NCBI GenBank assembly: GCA_017311185.1
Contig: JAESUZ010005104.1
Coordinates: 496,001 to 560,000 of the forward strand
DNA from: Proteles cristata cristata
Lineage: Eukaryota; Chordata; Mammalia; Carnivora; Hyaenidae
Length of the DNA: 64,000 bases
Direction: 5' to 3'
In this document: positions 53,330-64,000 of the stretch, piece by piece
Layout: each line of letters opens with the position of its first letter
Position numbering within the stretch: the first letter of the stretch is position 1
Program-made: the position numbers and the translations under genes
Notes under the pieces: generated by a model
Databases searched by the model: none
What the model was told of the DNA's origin: nothing
Seen by the model: the letters and a program-made list of their open reading frames with translations, nothing else

Positions 53330-53700
53330 AGCTGCCAAAGCAGATTAACCCGGGTGCTAATCCCCGCTAATGGCTTCAGAATCCCCGGCGCGGAGCAGCT
53401 AAGCCGGCCTTTCTCTGCGGCCACGGCCGGGCCCTCCCCGGCTGCTTCAGCCCCACAGCCGTGCCGATACTATCTCAGCCCGGCCCGGTCGCGGGTCCCT
53501 CACTAATCCCCGGCGCTTGCTTTCTTCCCTGTCCCGCTCAAGATCGGGCCGATTGGCGTTTGATTACCGCCGCTATCGAGGGCCTCTTTGTGCCATCGGC
53601 CCTAAATCCCCTAATTCCGTGATAAAGGAGGCATTAGCGGCGTTTGCTGCAGAGAAAGGCACCGGGATGAAAGAAACCAATCAGGGGAATCCTGATGGCC
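53330..53700. promoter_or_regulatory. Candidate conserved element with bicoid-type homeodomain sites
   Basis: TAATCCC occurs at 53358-53364 and 53504-53510. Related words are GATTAA (53343), TAATGG (53368), TGATTACC (53561) and TAATTCC (53612), with CCAAT-type boxes (gattgg 53551, ccaat 53678). The word AATCCCCGGCGC occurs twice (near 53380 and 53505). The segment is CpG-rich and repeat-free. Enhancer function is inferred. Confidence 0.4.
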
Positions 53701-54599
53701 TCGCCTGCCTGGCCTGAGAGGGAGGCAAGAAAGAGGGTCCTGGAAGGGGCGGGGTGGTAGGGGGAGAGAGAGAGGGGTGCTGCCTCAAGGAGCCAGACTC
53801 CCCACCTCCATTCTGAGTCTGCCTTCCCCAGCTCTGAGCTGTGCTGAGGACCCCCTCCCTGCTTCCCCTGCTTCCACCCTGGCCACCATCTCTGCTGGAC
53901 TGCATACCCCCTCCCCTCTGGCACCGCACCATCTCTGCTCTGGCTGAAACCTAACCCCCCAAACCCACCCTGGACCTTACTGGGCCTGTTTGCACTCCAG
54001 TCTCTCACTGTCCAAGGCCAGTGATTTCTCAGACCCATCTGCAGGTCTGTGCCTCCCATGGCCCCGGATACACCTCCAACACCTCCCGCCCCACCCCCCT
54101 GCAGGGACTCTGCTCCCCCAGCTTCCCTTCTCTTTTTGCACTGACCAGCTTTGACCAGTCCTGGAAGCAGCCGGGTCTGCTCTTCAGTGTGAGAAACACA
54201 AGTGAGGGCATCCATCCAGTGTCGTCTAGGATTGTTGATGGAGCATGTGCAGGGGAAAGGGACCTGAGGTCTCCAGTGTTGCAAGTGGGGTGAGCAGGAA
54301 GAGCCCCTCTGAGCCCCAGGGTCGGGCTGAGAGGGGCCCGGCTGGCCGTGTGCTGGGTTTGCTGGAGGAGCTGACCTGGAGCCTGGGCAGCAGGAGAGCA
54401 AGAAGTGGCCAATGAGGCAAATGGACAGAAGTGGCAGAGTCCAGGGGCGGAAAGACCACAGAGACAAGGGGACTAATCGTCAGGATCCTCTTATCATGAG
54501 ATTGGAAGCCAGGGAGCACTATGATTGGATTTGTGTTTGTGGAGGTCACTACTGCCTCTATGGGCAGTCTCACTCACTTTGAGGGTTGGATGGCTCTGT

Positions 54600-54775
54600 G
54601 GTAGGTGAGTATTTACCAAGGTGCACAAGAGGATGGGTGGGCCACCTAACCTGAACAGACAGGTGTGCATTTACCAAGGTGAACAGATGTGTAGGTGTGC
54701 ATTTATCCAGGTAGGTAAGTAGAAAGGTGGGCCATTTACCAAGGGGACAAGTGGATGTATGTGTGCTCATGGTGG
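54600..54775. repeat. Degenerate minisatellite, period about 29-33 bp
   Basis: Units around (g)catttaccaaggtg start at 54611, 54669, 54701 and 54734, with a fifth degenerate unit between the first two. The flanking words gtgggcca and acaagtggatg also recur. Confidence 0.65.
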
Positions 54776-55214
54776 CATCCTGGAGGCAGCTGGGACTCTG
54801 TCCAGATCCCTTCAGTGGTCAGCCCACTGGTCCTGCCATTTTGAGTATTGGCAGTTAATGGAGCACAGCTCCCTCCATCTTAAAGCACTACCCATGGTGA
54901 TGGAGCCTCCCACACAGCCGCTGGGGACAGAGCTCAGCCAAAGACTGACTGGCATAGGGTACAAAAGGCTGACCCTTGCTTTGCCTCAAGGCAATTCAGA
55001 TCTGTGAAGCCCCCAGTGCTTCCTTACTGTACTACAGGAAACTGGCCCTAACCAAGACCACTTTCTTGCTTAGCACTCTCCACTCCTTACCCTGCCCTGC
55101 CCTGCCCTGCCCTGCCCTGCCCTGCTTCCAGGGTGACCAACCATCTCTGTTTCCTGACACTAAAGAGTTTGCCAGGAGGCAAATTTCAGTGGGCAATCAG
55201 AAGCATAATCACTC
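54776..55214. other. Intergenic unique sequence
   Basis: It contains only the CCTGC microsatellite at 55090-55125. No gene is seen. Confidence 0.5.
55090..55125. repeat. (CCTGC)n microsatellite
   Basis: There are about seven perfect pentanucleotide copies in a row. Confidence 0.9.
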
Positions 55215-55684
55215 TATGCTTCTGTTGTGTCCCGCAAAAAGAGATGTTGAAGTAGTTCTAAACCCTGGTACCTGTGGAATGTGAACTTATCCGAAAGTAG
55301 GGTCTTTGCAGGTGTAATTAAGATATAAATTAAGATGAGGTCATGGTGGGAAAAGGTGGGCCCTTAATCCGATATGACTGACATCCTTATAAAAAGTGAA
55401 AAGAGATAGGGGAAAGCCACATGAAGACACAGACACACGGGGAGAACATGGTGTGATGACAAAGACAGATTGGAGCAATGCATCTGTGGGCCAAGGGGCA
55501 CCAAGGATTACCAGAAACACCAGAAGCTAAGAAAAAGCCATGGAATGGATTCTCACCTAGAACACAGCCCTACTGACGCCTTGACTTTGGACCTTTGGCC
55601 TCTAGAACTGTGAGAGAATAAATTTCTGTTGTTTAAGCCACACATATTGTGGGACTTGGTTAAGGAAGACCTAGAAAACTAATA
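55215..55684 (+). mobile_element. MaLR/ERVL-type LTR, sense
   Basis: It follows the MaLR-like LTR order: gagatgttgaagtagttct, gaacttatccgaaag, tttgcaggtgtaattaag, ggcccttaatccgatatgac, the polyadenylation region gagaataaatttctgttg and the end aaactaatacag. It is diverged and non-functional. Confidence 0.7.
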
Positions 55685-57010
55685 CAGATTTTTTTCACTC
55701 CTTTTAAGAGCACACCCTCAAAGATAAGTCACTTGGGTAAGAATCTCTGTATCAGGCTTTGCTCCTAGAGAACTTGGCCTAAAACAGTTGGCACCAGGAG
55801 TGGGAGGTCCCAGGAAACTGACTCTCATGACGGCACTCTGAAATTGGATCACTAACCAGCTGGGTGGCAGTGAGACAGCTTCACTCATGGCATGTGCAGA
55901 ATTGATAGCCCCTGGCTTGAGTAGCAGTGCGACGGTGAAAACTGTCATCTGGGAGAATTGGGATGGGAGACAAGTGGAAAGAGAGGCAGTAGCTGGTGTA
56001 CTGTCTCAGGCACTTGAAAGCTAGGGAGGAAATGGTAGCTACCAAAGCTATGGGGCTAAGTGGCTCTCACAAAGTATTACTGAGTTCTTGAGAGAAGAGC
56101 ATGGCAAGTTCAGAGATATTAATCAACAGTAAGGTAGCTCAACCTAGACAAGCCTCTTTGCACCAAAGTTAGGGCCCTGATGGTGAAGAAATGGAACCCT
56201 ACAACATGGAGTGGGGATATCCAGGTGCATGCACTTGAGTACTTTGAACTCCAGACTCCCCTGAAGCCTCTGGTGAGCAAAATGGTCCCGTCTTACACAA
56301 GAACTCTGCACACACACCTCAAAAGAGGCAGACACCTTATCAGACACTATTTGCTTCTGGGTCTGCCTCCACCTCCCCCGCAGGCCACCACACCCCAAAC
56401 TAGGATTATATCTCAGCATAGACTAACTGAAATGCTGGGCCCGCTGGGAGAGCATGGGTGGTATGAGCTATAGCTTTGTCTGAGCAGAGCTGGCAAGAAC
56501 CAGGAGAGGAAGCCTTGATATGGATCCTGAAGACAATGGATCGAGGGAGTAGGACACAAAGATGGATAAAGAAGAACTGGTCAACATAGGGGTCCTCTCC
56601 TGTGACTCAGGAGACTCTGGCAGGAACCCCAAGAAACAATTATTCCTATATGCTGCCTGCGTGGCCCTTGAAAAAAGTCATGGTCTACAGCAAGCAAAAC
56701 AGAGATGTTAGAATAGCCATGAAAAAAATGCAAAGGAAGAGATGAGAAGACTCAGAAAAGGGGCGTGTTGAATTGGGTTTATGATTAGAAAATTTACAAG
56801 CTGCTTATGAGCTCCCCCAGATCTTCAGGAGGGCTGGAGATACACTAAAGAGTGCACTTGTGAGAAGCCACTGCTGTCCTCCATGGGTGTCGTGGAAGAT
56901 GCTATTACAGAACTGGCTCCCTAGTAAGAAAGGGGATGACAGGAGCCTAGAGTAGCAGGTGTCAGGTGCTAAATTAACTGCTAGGAGCAAGGTGGAAATT
57001 ATTCTATTGA
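55685..57010 (+). mobile_element. Probable decayed ERVL/MaLR internal sequence with a primer-binding-like site
   Basis: After an LTR-end-like aaaacag at 55781-55787, the sequence ttggcaccaggagtggg (55788-55804) resembles the tRNA-Leu primer-binding site of ERVL-type elements. The following kilobase has no open frame of note. The internal identity is an inference. Confidence 0.4.
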
Positions 57011-57038
57011 GTGCCAGATAGAATAATAGTCAAGGAGG

Positions 57039-57256
57039 GGCGTCTGGGTGGCTCAGTCAGTTGAGCCTCTGACTTCGGCTCAGGTCATGATTTCACAGTT
57101 TGTGGATTCCAGCCCCGCATCCGGTTCTGTGCTGACAGCTAGCTCAGAGCCTGGAACCTCTTTCAGATTCTATGTCTCCCTCTCTGTCTCTCTGCCCCTC
57201 CCCTGCTCGTGCTCTGTCTCTCTTTATATCAAAAATAAATTTATAAAAAAGAAGAG
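57039..57256 (+). mobile_element. Feline tRNA-Lys SINE
   Basis: The head is ggcgtctgggtggctcag. The target duplication tagtcaaggagg is at 57027-57038 and 57257-57268. Confidence 0.92.
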
Positions 57257-57268
57257 TAGTCAAGGAGG

Positions 57269-57880
57269 CTTAGACTACAGGCTCTATAGGGATGGCTTAA
57301 AGAATAGTATCTAGCAACTTAGATAAGCTTTAAAAAAAATATTTTAAATGAGTGAGAGGAGTTCCACTTCTGGTAAACATGGAGCCACTAGTTTTGGACC
57401 AATCCTGTGGATAACAATGATAAACTCTGGACAATATGTTATTTAAAACTGAAGATATTGGATAATGAGTAGGCATAGTGTTGGATAGGGAGTCCAGACA
57501 TGGAAGAAAACATGAGTTTTCCATTAACAGAAAGTCCCCAGTAAGAATGGCTAGAAAGTGAAAAGGGCCTGGAAGATATTACTGGTTCCGAGAGGCATTC
57601 AGTTTGAGGCTGACTTCAGAACCATAGCAGTTGAAACGTGAGGGGAGTAATTTCACAAAGAGAGAGCCAAAGAGGAAGAGCTCCAAACTCTGCATATAAA
57701 TTCTGCCTAAATCTCTGGGTAATGGCTGAACTACGCATGTACAGAGCAGATTTTGAGTACTCCAGCTGGGGCTAAAATAATGGGACAAAGACTTTTAAGA
57801 TACATATAGTATGTACTCTTTTAGATACATACCTCTAGTATGTATTGAAGGGGACCAATATCTTTCACTCAGAATGATTA
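57269..57880. other. Intergenic AT-rich sequence
   Basis: It may be part of an older L1, but I cannot assign it. No gene is seen. Confidence 0.35.
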
Positions 57881-58400
57881 TGAGATTTGTCTCTGTTGTG
57901 CTTATATCAGTAATTTTCTTTCCTGAGTAGTATTCCATTGTATTCTATTCATTTATCAGTTAATCTTTGGGACATTACATTATTTCTTGCTTGAATCTAT
58001 TATGGATGAAGCTCATTCAAACATGAGTCTGCATTTTCACGTCTTTTGGATAAATCACTAAGAGTGGAATGGGTGGATCCTGTAGGTGCGTTTAACTTCA
58101 TAAGAAACTGCCATACTGTTTTCTGTAGTGGTTGTTTTTTTACATTCCTACCATAAGTATTATGTCATCTGCAAATTCCCTTTTTGATCTTTATGACTTT
58201 TATGTCTTTTTCTCCCTTTATTGCACCAGCTAGGATTTCTGAGACAATGTTGAATAGACGTGGTGAGTGTGGACATCCTTGCCTTATTCCTGATCTTAGG
58301 GGAAAAAAAATTGTCCAACATTTTATCATAAAATAGAATATTATCTGTAGGTTAACTCTAGGCTATTATTAAAGTTCATAATATTGTCGTATTTTCCTTT

Positions 58401-58704
58401 TTTAAGTTTATTTTGAGAGAGAAAATGTGCACACACATATTTATTTATTTTGAGAGAGGGAATGTGCGCATACATATTTATTTCTTTTGAGAGAGAGAGA
58501 ATACGTGCACGCCCGAGAGAAAGAGAAAGAGAGAGAGAACATGAGGGAGGGGCAAAGAGAGGCAGGGAGAGAGAATCCCAAGTAGGTTCTCCACTGTCAG
58601 CACAGAGCCAGATGCAGGGCTCAGAATCACAAACCATGAGATCATGAGACCTGAGCCGAAATCAAGAGTCTCACACTCAACCAGCTGAGCCATCCAGGTG
58701 CCCT
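58401..58704 (-). mobile_element. Feline SINE, antisense, with a repeated GA segment
   Basis: It ends in the reversed head gagccatccaggtgccc. Its tail region is expanded by repeats of tatttatttattttgagaga and a gtgcgcatacat unit, making it longer than usual. Confidence 0.85.
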
Positions 58705-58804
58705 TCTACTTTATTAATTTTTTTTAAATCTTCTTTTACTTATACTTGACCCAGAACTTTGTATCATTGGTTTTTATCTTCTTTTCTAAAGCTTATCTAT
58801 AGCT

Positions 58805-58917
58805 TCTTTTATTTTTATTTATTTTTAAGAAGGCGTGGGGCACTACGTGGGGCTTGAACTCACAACCCTGAGATCGAGTCAAATGCTCAACTGACTGAGC
58901 CCCCACGTTTCCCTATA
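58805..58917 (-). mobile_element. Feline SINE fragment, antisense
   Basis: The reversed B box (ggggcttgaactcacaaccc) and a degenerate head (actgagcccccacg) are present without the GA body. Confidence 0.7.
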
Positions 58918-59559
58918 GCTTCTTTTAAAGCTATAAAATTCCACCTTAACATTACTTCAGTTGCATACTACAAGGTTTGATACATTGTACTTTTTATCAC
59001 TAAATTTGAAATATCTCCTTTTTCTTTTGATTTCTTTTTTGACACATAAATTATTTAAAAGTATGTTGTTTAGCATCCAAATATTTAGAGATTTTCTACA
59101 TATTTTTGGTTTTTTCTATTTCTAACTTAATCCCATTGTTGGGCAGACAATATTCTGTAAAGTTTCAATCTTTTCAAATTTATTGAGACTTGGTTTATGG
59201 CCCAGCATCTGATCTAACTTCACGACTCTACCACCGGTACTTGGAAAGAACATGTTCTCCCACTGCTGGGTGGAATGTTCAGTCAATATCAATTAGGTCA
59301 GGTGTATGGTGGTGGTGTTCAGATCTCTAATGACCTTACTGATTTATTCTAGTTGGAACTCCAGGAGTGCTTATTAATTTGTCTATTGATCCCATTAATT
59401 CTATCACTTCTGGCTTAATGTTTTATAAAAATCAGTTATTAGACACATACACATTTAGGATTGTAGATCTTCCTGGTTAATAACCCTTTTATCATTATGA
59501 AATATCCCTTTTTATGCCTCATAATAGTCTTTGCCTTGAAGTGTACTTTTTATTTTTCT

Positions 59560-59765
59560 TTTTTTAGTGTTTATTTAATTTTGAGAGAGAGAGACAGAGA
59601 CAGAGTGTGAGTGAGGGAAGGGCAGAGAGAGGGAGAAACAGAACTTGAAGCAGGCTCCTGGCTCTGAGCTCTCAGCACACATCTTGTTGCAGGAACTCAT
59701 GAACTGTGATATCATGACCCGAGCCAAAGTCGGACGCTTAACTGACTGAGCCACCCAGGCACCCT
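59560..59765 (-). mobile_element. Feline SINE, antisense
   Basis: It has a complete reversed body and the head gagccacccaggcaccc. Confidence 0.9.
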
Positions 59766-59805
59766 TTGAAATGTACTTTTTCTGATGGGAATATAATTGC
59801 TCCAG

Positions 59806-59940
59806 CTTTTTTTTTTTAATGTTTTTTATTTATTTTTGAGAAAGCACCCAGCAGGGGAGGGGCATAAAGAGAGGGACAGAGGATCTGAAGCAAGCTCTGC
59901 ACTGACAGCAAGACTGATATAGGGCTTGAACTTTTTTTTT
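59806..59940 (-). mobile_element. Feline SINE, antisense, truncated at the head
   Basis: It runs from the poly-T at 59,806 to the reversed B-box start (atagggcttgaac), where the next SINE's poly-T begins. The head side is lost. Confidence 0.8.
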
Positions 59941-59944
59941 AATG

Positions 59945-60168
59945 TATCTTTTTTTTTAATTTTTTTGATGTTTAATTTATTTTTGTGTGAAAGAGAGACA
60001 GAGCATGAACAGTGGAGGGGCAAAGAGAGTGGGAGACACAGTATCCGAAGCAGGCACCAGGCTCTGAGCTGTCAGCACAGAGCCCAACACAGGGCTGGAA
60101 CTCACAACCGCAAGATCATGACCTGAGCTGAAGTTGGCGTTTAACCGACTGAGCCACTCAGGCGCTCC
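59945..60168 (-). mobile_element. Feline SINE, antisense
   Basis: It runs from poly-T with the full reversed body to gagccactcaggcgctcc. Confidence 0.9.
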
Positions 60169-60202
60169 TAGTTGCTCCAATTTTCTTAAGATGAGTGTTT
60201 CT

Positions 60203-60760
60203 AGCTAACAATAGAACTCCCCTATGACCCAGCAATAGCACTGCTAGGAATTTACCCAAGGGATACAGGAGTGCTGATGCATAGGGGCACATATACCCCA
60301 ATGCTCATAGCAGCACTCTCCACAATAGCCAAAACATGGAAAGAGCCTAAGTGTCCATCAACAGATGAATGGATCAAGAAGATGTGGTTTATCTATACCA
60401 TGGAATACTACATGGCAATGAGAAACAATGAAATCTGGCCATGTGTAGCAACATGGATGGACCTTGAGGGTGTTATGCTGAGCGAAATAAGTCAGGCAGA
60501 GAAGGACAAATATCATATGTTTGCACGTATAGGAGGATTAGGAGGAACTTAACTGAGGACCATGGGGGAGAAGAAGGGGGAAAATGGTAGGGGAAAGGGA
60601 GAGAGGCAAACCATGAGAGACTCTTGACTGCTGAGAAACAAACTGAGGGCTGATGGATGTGGAGGGGAGGGGGGTGGGCATGGAGGAGGACACTTGTGGG
60701 GATGAGCACTGGGTGTTATATGGAAACCAATTTGACAATAAACTATCTGTAAAAAAAAAA
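60203..60760 (+). mobile_element. LINE-1 3' end, sense, 5'-truncated, with target duplication
   Basis: It carries the ORF2 C-terminus in a partial frame (AKTWKEPKCPSTDEWIKKMW, YTMEYYMAMRNNEIW), the 3' UTR, aataaa at 60738 and an A-tail. The target duplication agtgtttct is at 60194-60202 and 60761-60769. The insertion is only 558 bp long. Confidence 0.93.
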
Positions 60761-61350
60761 AGTGTTTCTGTGGTATGTCTTTTTTTTCCGTAATTTTACT
60801 TTAATCTGTCAGTGTCTACACTTGAAGTGCACCTCTTGTAGTCAGCATGTAGTTAAGTTTTAGTTGCTTTTTTTTAAAGAATTCAGTCTGAGTCTGACAG
60901 TGTCTTCCTTTTAGTTGGAATGTTTGTTTTGTTTAAACTTACCATAATTATTAATGTGGCTGAATCTAAGTCTACTGTTTTGCTATTTGCTATTTGCTGT
61001 TTCCTGTTTGTCCCTCCCCACTCCCCGTTTTTCAGTCCTCTATTCCTCCTTTCTGGCCTTCTCTTCTCTTAACTCATGTTAGTGCATATTAGAAGTCCAT
61101 TTTAATTTTTTTATTAGCTTTTCAGCTATACCATTTTGCCCTCTTTACTGGGAGCTATAGGACTTCCAATGTGTCATCTTAACTTTCTGCGGTCTTATTA
61201 CAGTCAATATTGTACTACTTCATGTGAAATGTCATTGAGACTGTATGGTTCTGTTTACTGCCACACCCTCTGTCTTTTTGAAGTATGATCATATTTCTAA
61301 ATACGAAGATGAAAAGCTACAACATTTGTTTGATAATCATCCTTTTTTAA

Positions 61351-61545
61351 AAGGATTTTAAAATTTATTTTAGAGACAGAAAGAGTGCAAGCTAAGGAGG
61401 AGCAGAGAGAAAGGGGGACAGAGGATCTGAAGCAGGCTCTGTGCTATCAGGACAGAGCCCAATGTGGGCCTCAAACCCACAAACAGCGAGATCATGACCT
61501 GATCCGAAGTCAGATGCTCAACCGTTTGAGCCACCCAGGCGCCCC
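61351..61545 (-). mobile_element. Feline SINE, antisense
   Basis: It has a reversed body with gagagaaagggggacagagg and the head gagccacccaggcgcccc. The flanks tcatccttttt and tcatccctttt are a probable target duplication. Confidence 0.88.
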
Positions 61546-62129
61546 TAGTCATCCCTTTTTTTAAGATAAGAAGAAAAAAAGATAGTCTTTTATACTTACT
61601 GACATATTTGGCACTTCTGATGTTCTCCTTTTCTTCATGGAGATCTCAGTTTTCATCTCCTATCATTTCCCTTCATCTTAAAGAATCTCCTTTACACTTC
61701 TTGCCGTGCAGGTGTGCAAGTAACAAATGACCTTAGTTTTTGTTTTTAAATATCTTTATTTCACTTTCATTCTTGAAGGATATTTTTTGCTGGATATAGA
61801 ATTCTAGATGTATGAATCTGCTCTCCGTACTCGGCACATTAAAGAGACTTTCCATTTTTGTCTTTTGTCTTTCAATCATTTCTGATGAAGAGTCAGCTAA
61901 GACTCATATCCTTCCTCTGTATATAATGTGCCACGTTTCTCCGGTAATTCTTAATATTTATTCTTTGTTTTTAGCTTTCAGTTTGACCATGATGTTCCTA
62001 ACCATGCTTTCTTTGTTTTTACCTTGTTTGGGGGATGCTGACCTTGGTGAATCTGTAAATGTATGTCTTTATCATTAAACTTAAAAAAAGCTAAACCATT
62101 ATTTCCTCAAATATTTTTCTCCTCCCTGG

Positions 62130-62600
62130 GGTAGGAAGAATAGTGGTCCCCTCAAAGATGTCTACAACCTAATACCCAGAAACGGTGAATGTAGTTTTTT
62201 TTACATGGCAAAAAAAGACTTCGCATATGTGATTAAGTTGAGGACCTTGAGATAAGGAGATTATCCTGGAGTATTCCAGGGAATCCAGTGTAATTACAAG
62301 GCCCCTTGAAAGTGGAAGAGGGGGCAGAGGAAGTCAGAGTGATGCAATTGTCAGAATGAAGTGAACCACTATTTCTGCCTTGGAAGATGAGGGAATGAGA
62401 TAGGAGCCAAGGCAGCCTCTAGAAGCTGGAAAAGGCGGAATGGGTTTTCTTTCAGAAAGGAATGCAGCGCTGCTGACACTTTGCCCAGTGTGGCCTGTGC
62501 ACACTCCTAACCTACAGAAATGTAAGATAATGTATTTATATTATTTTAAAGCACCAAGCTTGGGACAATTTGTTACAACAGTGATGGGAAACATGCTTCC
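62130..62600 (+). mobile_element. Ancient LTR, MaLR-like, sense
   Basis: The blocks gtcccctcaaagatgtctac, acttcgcatatgtgattaag, gagattatcctggagtattc, cctctagaagctggaaaagg and cctacagaaatgtaagataa follow an old MaLR/MER-type LTR. The subfamily is uncertain and the copy is inactive. Confidence 0.6.
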
Positions 62601-62970
62601 ATTATTCCTCTGCTTTTTCTGGGATTCCAGGAACAGGATGGATAGGTCCTATGACCGACTGCAGGGTTTCTCAGATCTCTAAGATTCTGTTCATTTGTCC
62701 AATCATTTTTCTCTCTATTGTCCGTTGGGTAATTTCTATTCCTCTATCTTGAGTACGCTGACTTTTCTGTCACCTCCCTTCTGCTGTTAAGCCCGCCTAC
62801 TACATTTTTTACTTCTAACATTGTATTTTTCAATTCTAGAATTTCCATTTGGTTCTTTTTTGAAGTTTCTTTGTCTCTGCTGACAATTCCCCTCTTATCA
62901 TTTATTATGAACATGTTTTCTTTTATATCCTTGAACATGGTTATAATATTTACTTTAAAATTGTTGCTGC
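62601..62970. other. Intergenic, probably more antisense L1
   Basis: It is AT-rich text (cttttctgtcacctcccttc, ttctagaatttccatttgg) typical of antisense L1 3' regions, but too short to be sure. No gene is seen. Confidence 0.4.
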
Positions 62971-62974
62971 ATCT

Positions 62975-63179
62975 GGGGCACTTGGGTGGCTCAATCCATT
63001 AAGCAACCAACTCTTGATTTGGGCTCAGGTCATGATCTCACAGTTTGTGGTATTGAGCCCCTGCACTGACAGTGCAGAGCCTGCTTGGGGTTCTCTCTCT
63101 CCCTCTCTCTCTGCCCCTCCCTGACTGACTCTCTCTCTCTCTCTCAAAGTAAATAAGCATTTAAAATGAAATAAAATCT
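62975..63179 (+). mobile_element. Feline SINE with a shortened middle
   Basis: The head is ggggcacttgggtggctcaa. The target duplication ttgctgcatct is at 62964-62974 and 63180-63190. Confidence 0.9.
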
Positions 63180-63483
63180 TTGCTGCATCTATGAAAATCC
63201 TGCATCTAACGTCATACTTAATGCTTAAAGACTGAGCTGTTTCCTTCCAAGGTTGGGAACAAGGCAAGGAAGCTTGATGTCACTATTTTTATTCAACATT
63301 GTACTGGAGGTCTAGATAATTCTATAAGGCAAGAAAAAGCAATAAAAGTTACAATATTGTAAAAGAAAAAGTAAAACTAGACAGATGATATTTCAGATGG
63401 TTGAATCATTCATATAGAAAACCTCAAAGTGTCTACAAAAACAAATTACAGAGGTCTATAAGTTAATAAATGAAATCAGTAAG

Positions 63484-64000
63484 GCTGAATTATGTCCCCA
63501 ACCCAAAAAATATATGTTGAAGTCCTAATACCCAGTACCTCAAAATGTGACCTAGGTCACTGCAGGTATAATTAGTTAAAATGAGGTCTTCACAGAGTAG
63601 GGTGGACCCTTAATCCAACATGACTGATATCTTCATAAGAATACATCAATGTGGGTGCCTGGGTGGCTCAGTCAGTTAAGTGTCTGACTCTTGGTTTCAG
63701 ATCAGGTCATAGTCCCACAGTTCATGGATTAGAGCCCTGCATCAGGCTCCATGCTAACAGTGCGGAACCTGTCTCCCTCTCTCTCTAACCCTCCCCTGCT
63801 CTCTCCCTCTCTCAAAAAATCAATAAACCTAAAGAAAATTCTAAAAAAGAGTACATCAATGTGAAGACAGACACACAGGAGGAATGTAATGTGTCAACAA
63901 AAGCAAAAATTGGACTTACACAGCTGCAAGCCAACAACTGCCAAATATTGCCAGCCAACTCCCAGAAGCTATGAAGAGTAGGGAAAGATTTCTCTCCAAG
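63484..64000 (+). mobile_element. MaLR-type LTR, sense, split by a SINE, cut by the window end
   Basis: It reads aatatatgttgaagtcctaa, cccagtacctcaaaatgtga and taatccaacatgactgata to 63653, then continues after the SINE with gaagacagacacacaggag. It resembles the LTR at 55215. Confidence 0.7.
63654..63851 (+). mobile_element. Feline SINE inserted in the LTR
   Basis: The head is ggtgcctgggtggctcag. The target duplication tacatcaatgtg is at 63642-63653 and 63852-63863. Confidence 0.93.

Larger units (their letters stand above)
57880..62080 (-). mobile_element. Old LINE-1, antisense, broken by SINEs and a younger L1
   Basis: Antisense L1 blocks are recognisable in order: 3'-end text at 57,880-58,140, ORF2 text at 58,150-58,390 (ggacatccttgccttattcc), 58,920-59,550 (gtttatggcccagcatctga), and further blocks at 60,770-61,340 and 61,560-62,080. 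No open frame survives. Confidence 0.75.

Noticed and set aside
55090..55125. CRISPR-like or regulatory array
   Set aside because: It is a simple CCTGC microsatellite without spacers.
48041..64000. GSC2 homeobox gene
   Set aside because: GSC2 is expected beyond SLC25A1 from human synteny, but no homeodomain coding sequence (WFKNRRAK-type) is visible. It probably lies past the window end.

Overview
The window is mammalian nuclear DNA from a cat-family (felid, or close feliform) carnivore. The best evidence is more than 30 copies of the carnivore tRNA-Lys-derived SINE in its feline form (gggcgcctgggtggctcag head, A and B boxes, CT-rich body, AAATAAATAAA tail). Gene content and order (CLTCL1, then SLC25A1, both on + here) match the human 22q11.2 DiGeorge/velocardiofacial block. 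In human that block continues towards GSC2, whose homeobox is not present here.

Positions 1-44,060 hold the 3' half of CLTCL1 (clathrin heavy chain 22). I place 18 coding exons, joined in phase with GT-AG introns throughout, corresponding to residue 765 to the C-terminus. No exon is interrupted. A 40-bp alternative exon (43,273-43,312) ends the protein with FDFDGHD at exactly residue 1640, the length known for human CHC22. Skipping it joins in frame to a last exon that encodes a CHC17-like tail with the Hsc70-binding QLMLT motif. The introns are filled with SINEs, nested LINE-1 copies, a Tigger DNA transposon, a MER5-type hAT remnant, MaLR LTRs and old L2-like DNA.

About 700 bp beyond the CLTCL1 poly(A) signal lies SLC25A1, the mitochondrial citrate carrier. 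It is complete in nine exons (44,755-47,416, 308 aa), starts in a CpG island and has its poly(A) signal at 48,016. Both neighbours serve glucose and lipid metabolism: CHC22 in GLUT4 sorting, SLC25A1 in citrate export for fatty-acid and sterol synthesis. Nothing in the sequence shows co-regulation.

Positions 48,040-64,000 are intergenic and I see no convincing protein gene there. The first part (48-54.7 kb) is GC-rich and poor in young repeats. It contains an orphan CpG island (about 51,680-52,130) and a CpG-rich segment (53,330-53,700) with clustered TAATCC-type homeodomain sites, the best candidate regulatory elements. The second part (55-64 kb) is repeat-dominated: a degenerate ERVL/MaLR element, a long antisense L1 broken up by SINEs and a younger sense L1, and an LTR running off the window end.

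No prokaryotic-type system, CRISPR array, tRNA or rRNA gene was found. The most interesting signals are the two CLTCL1 C-termini, the bicoid-type site cluster, and three SINE pairs that appear to have used the same target site twice.
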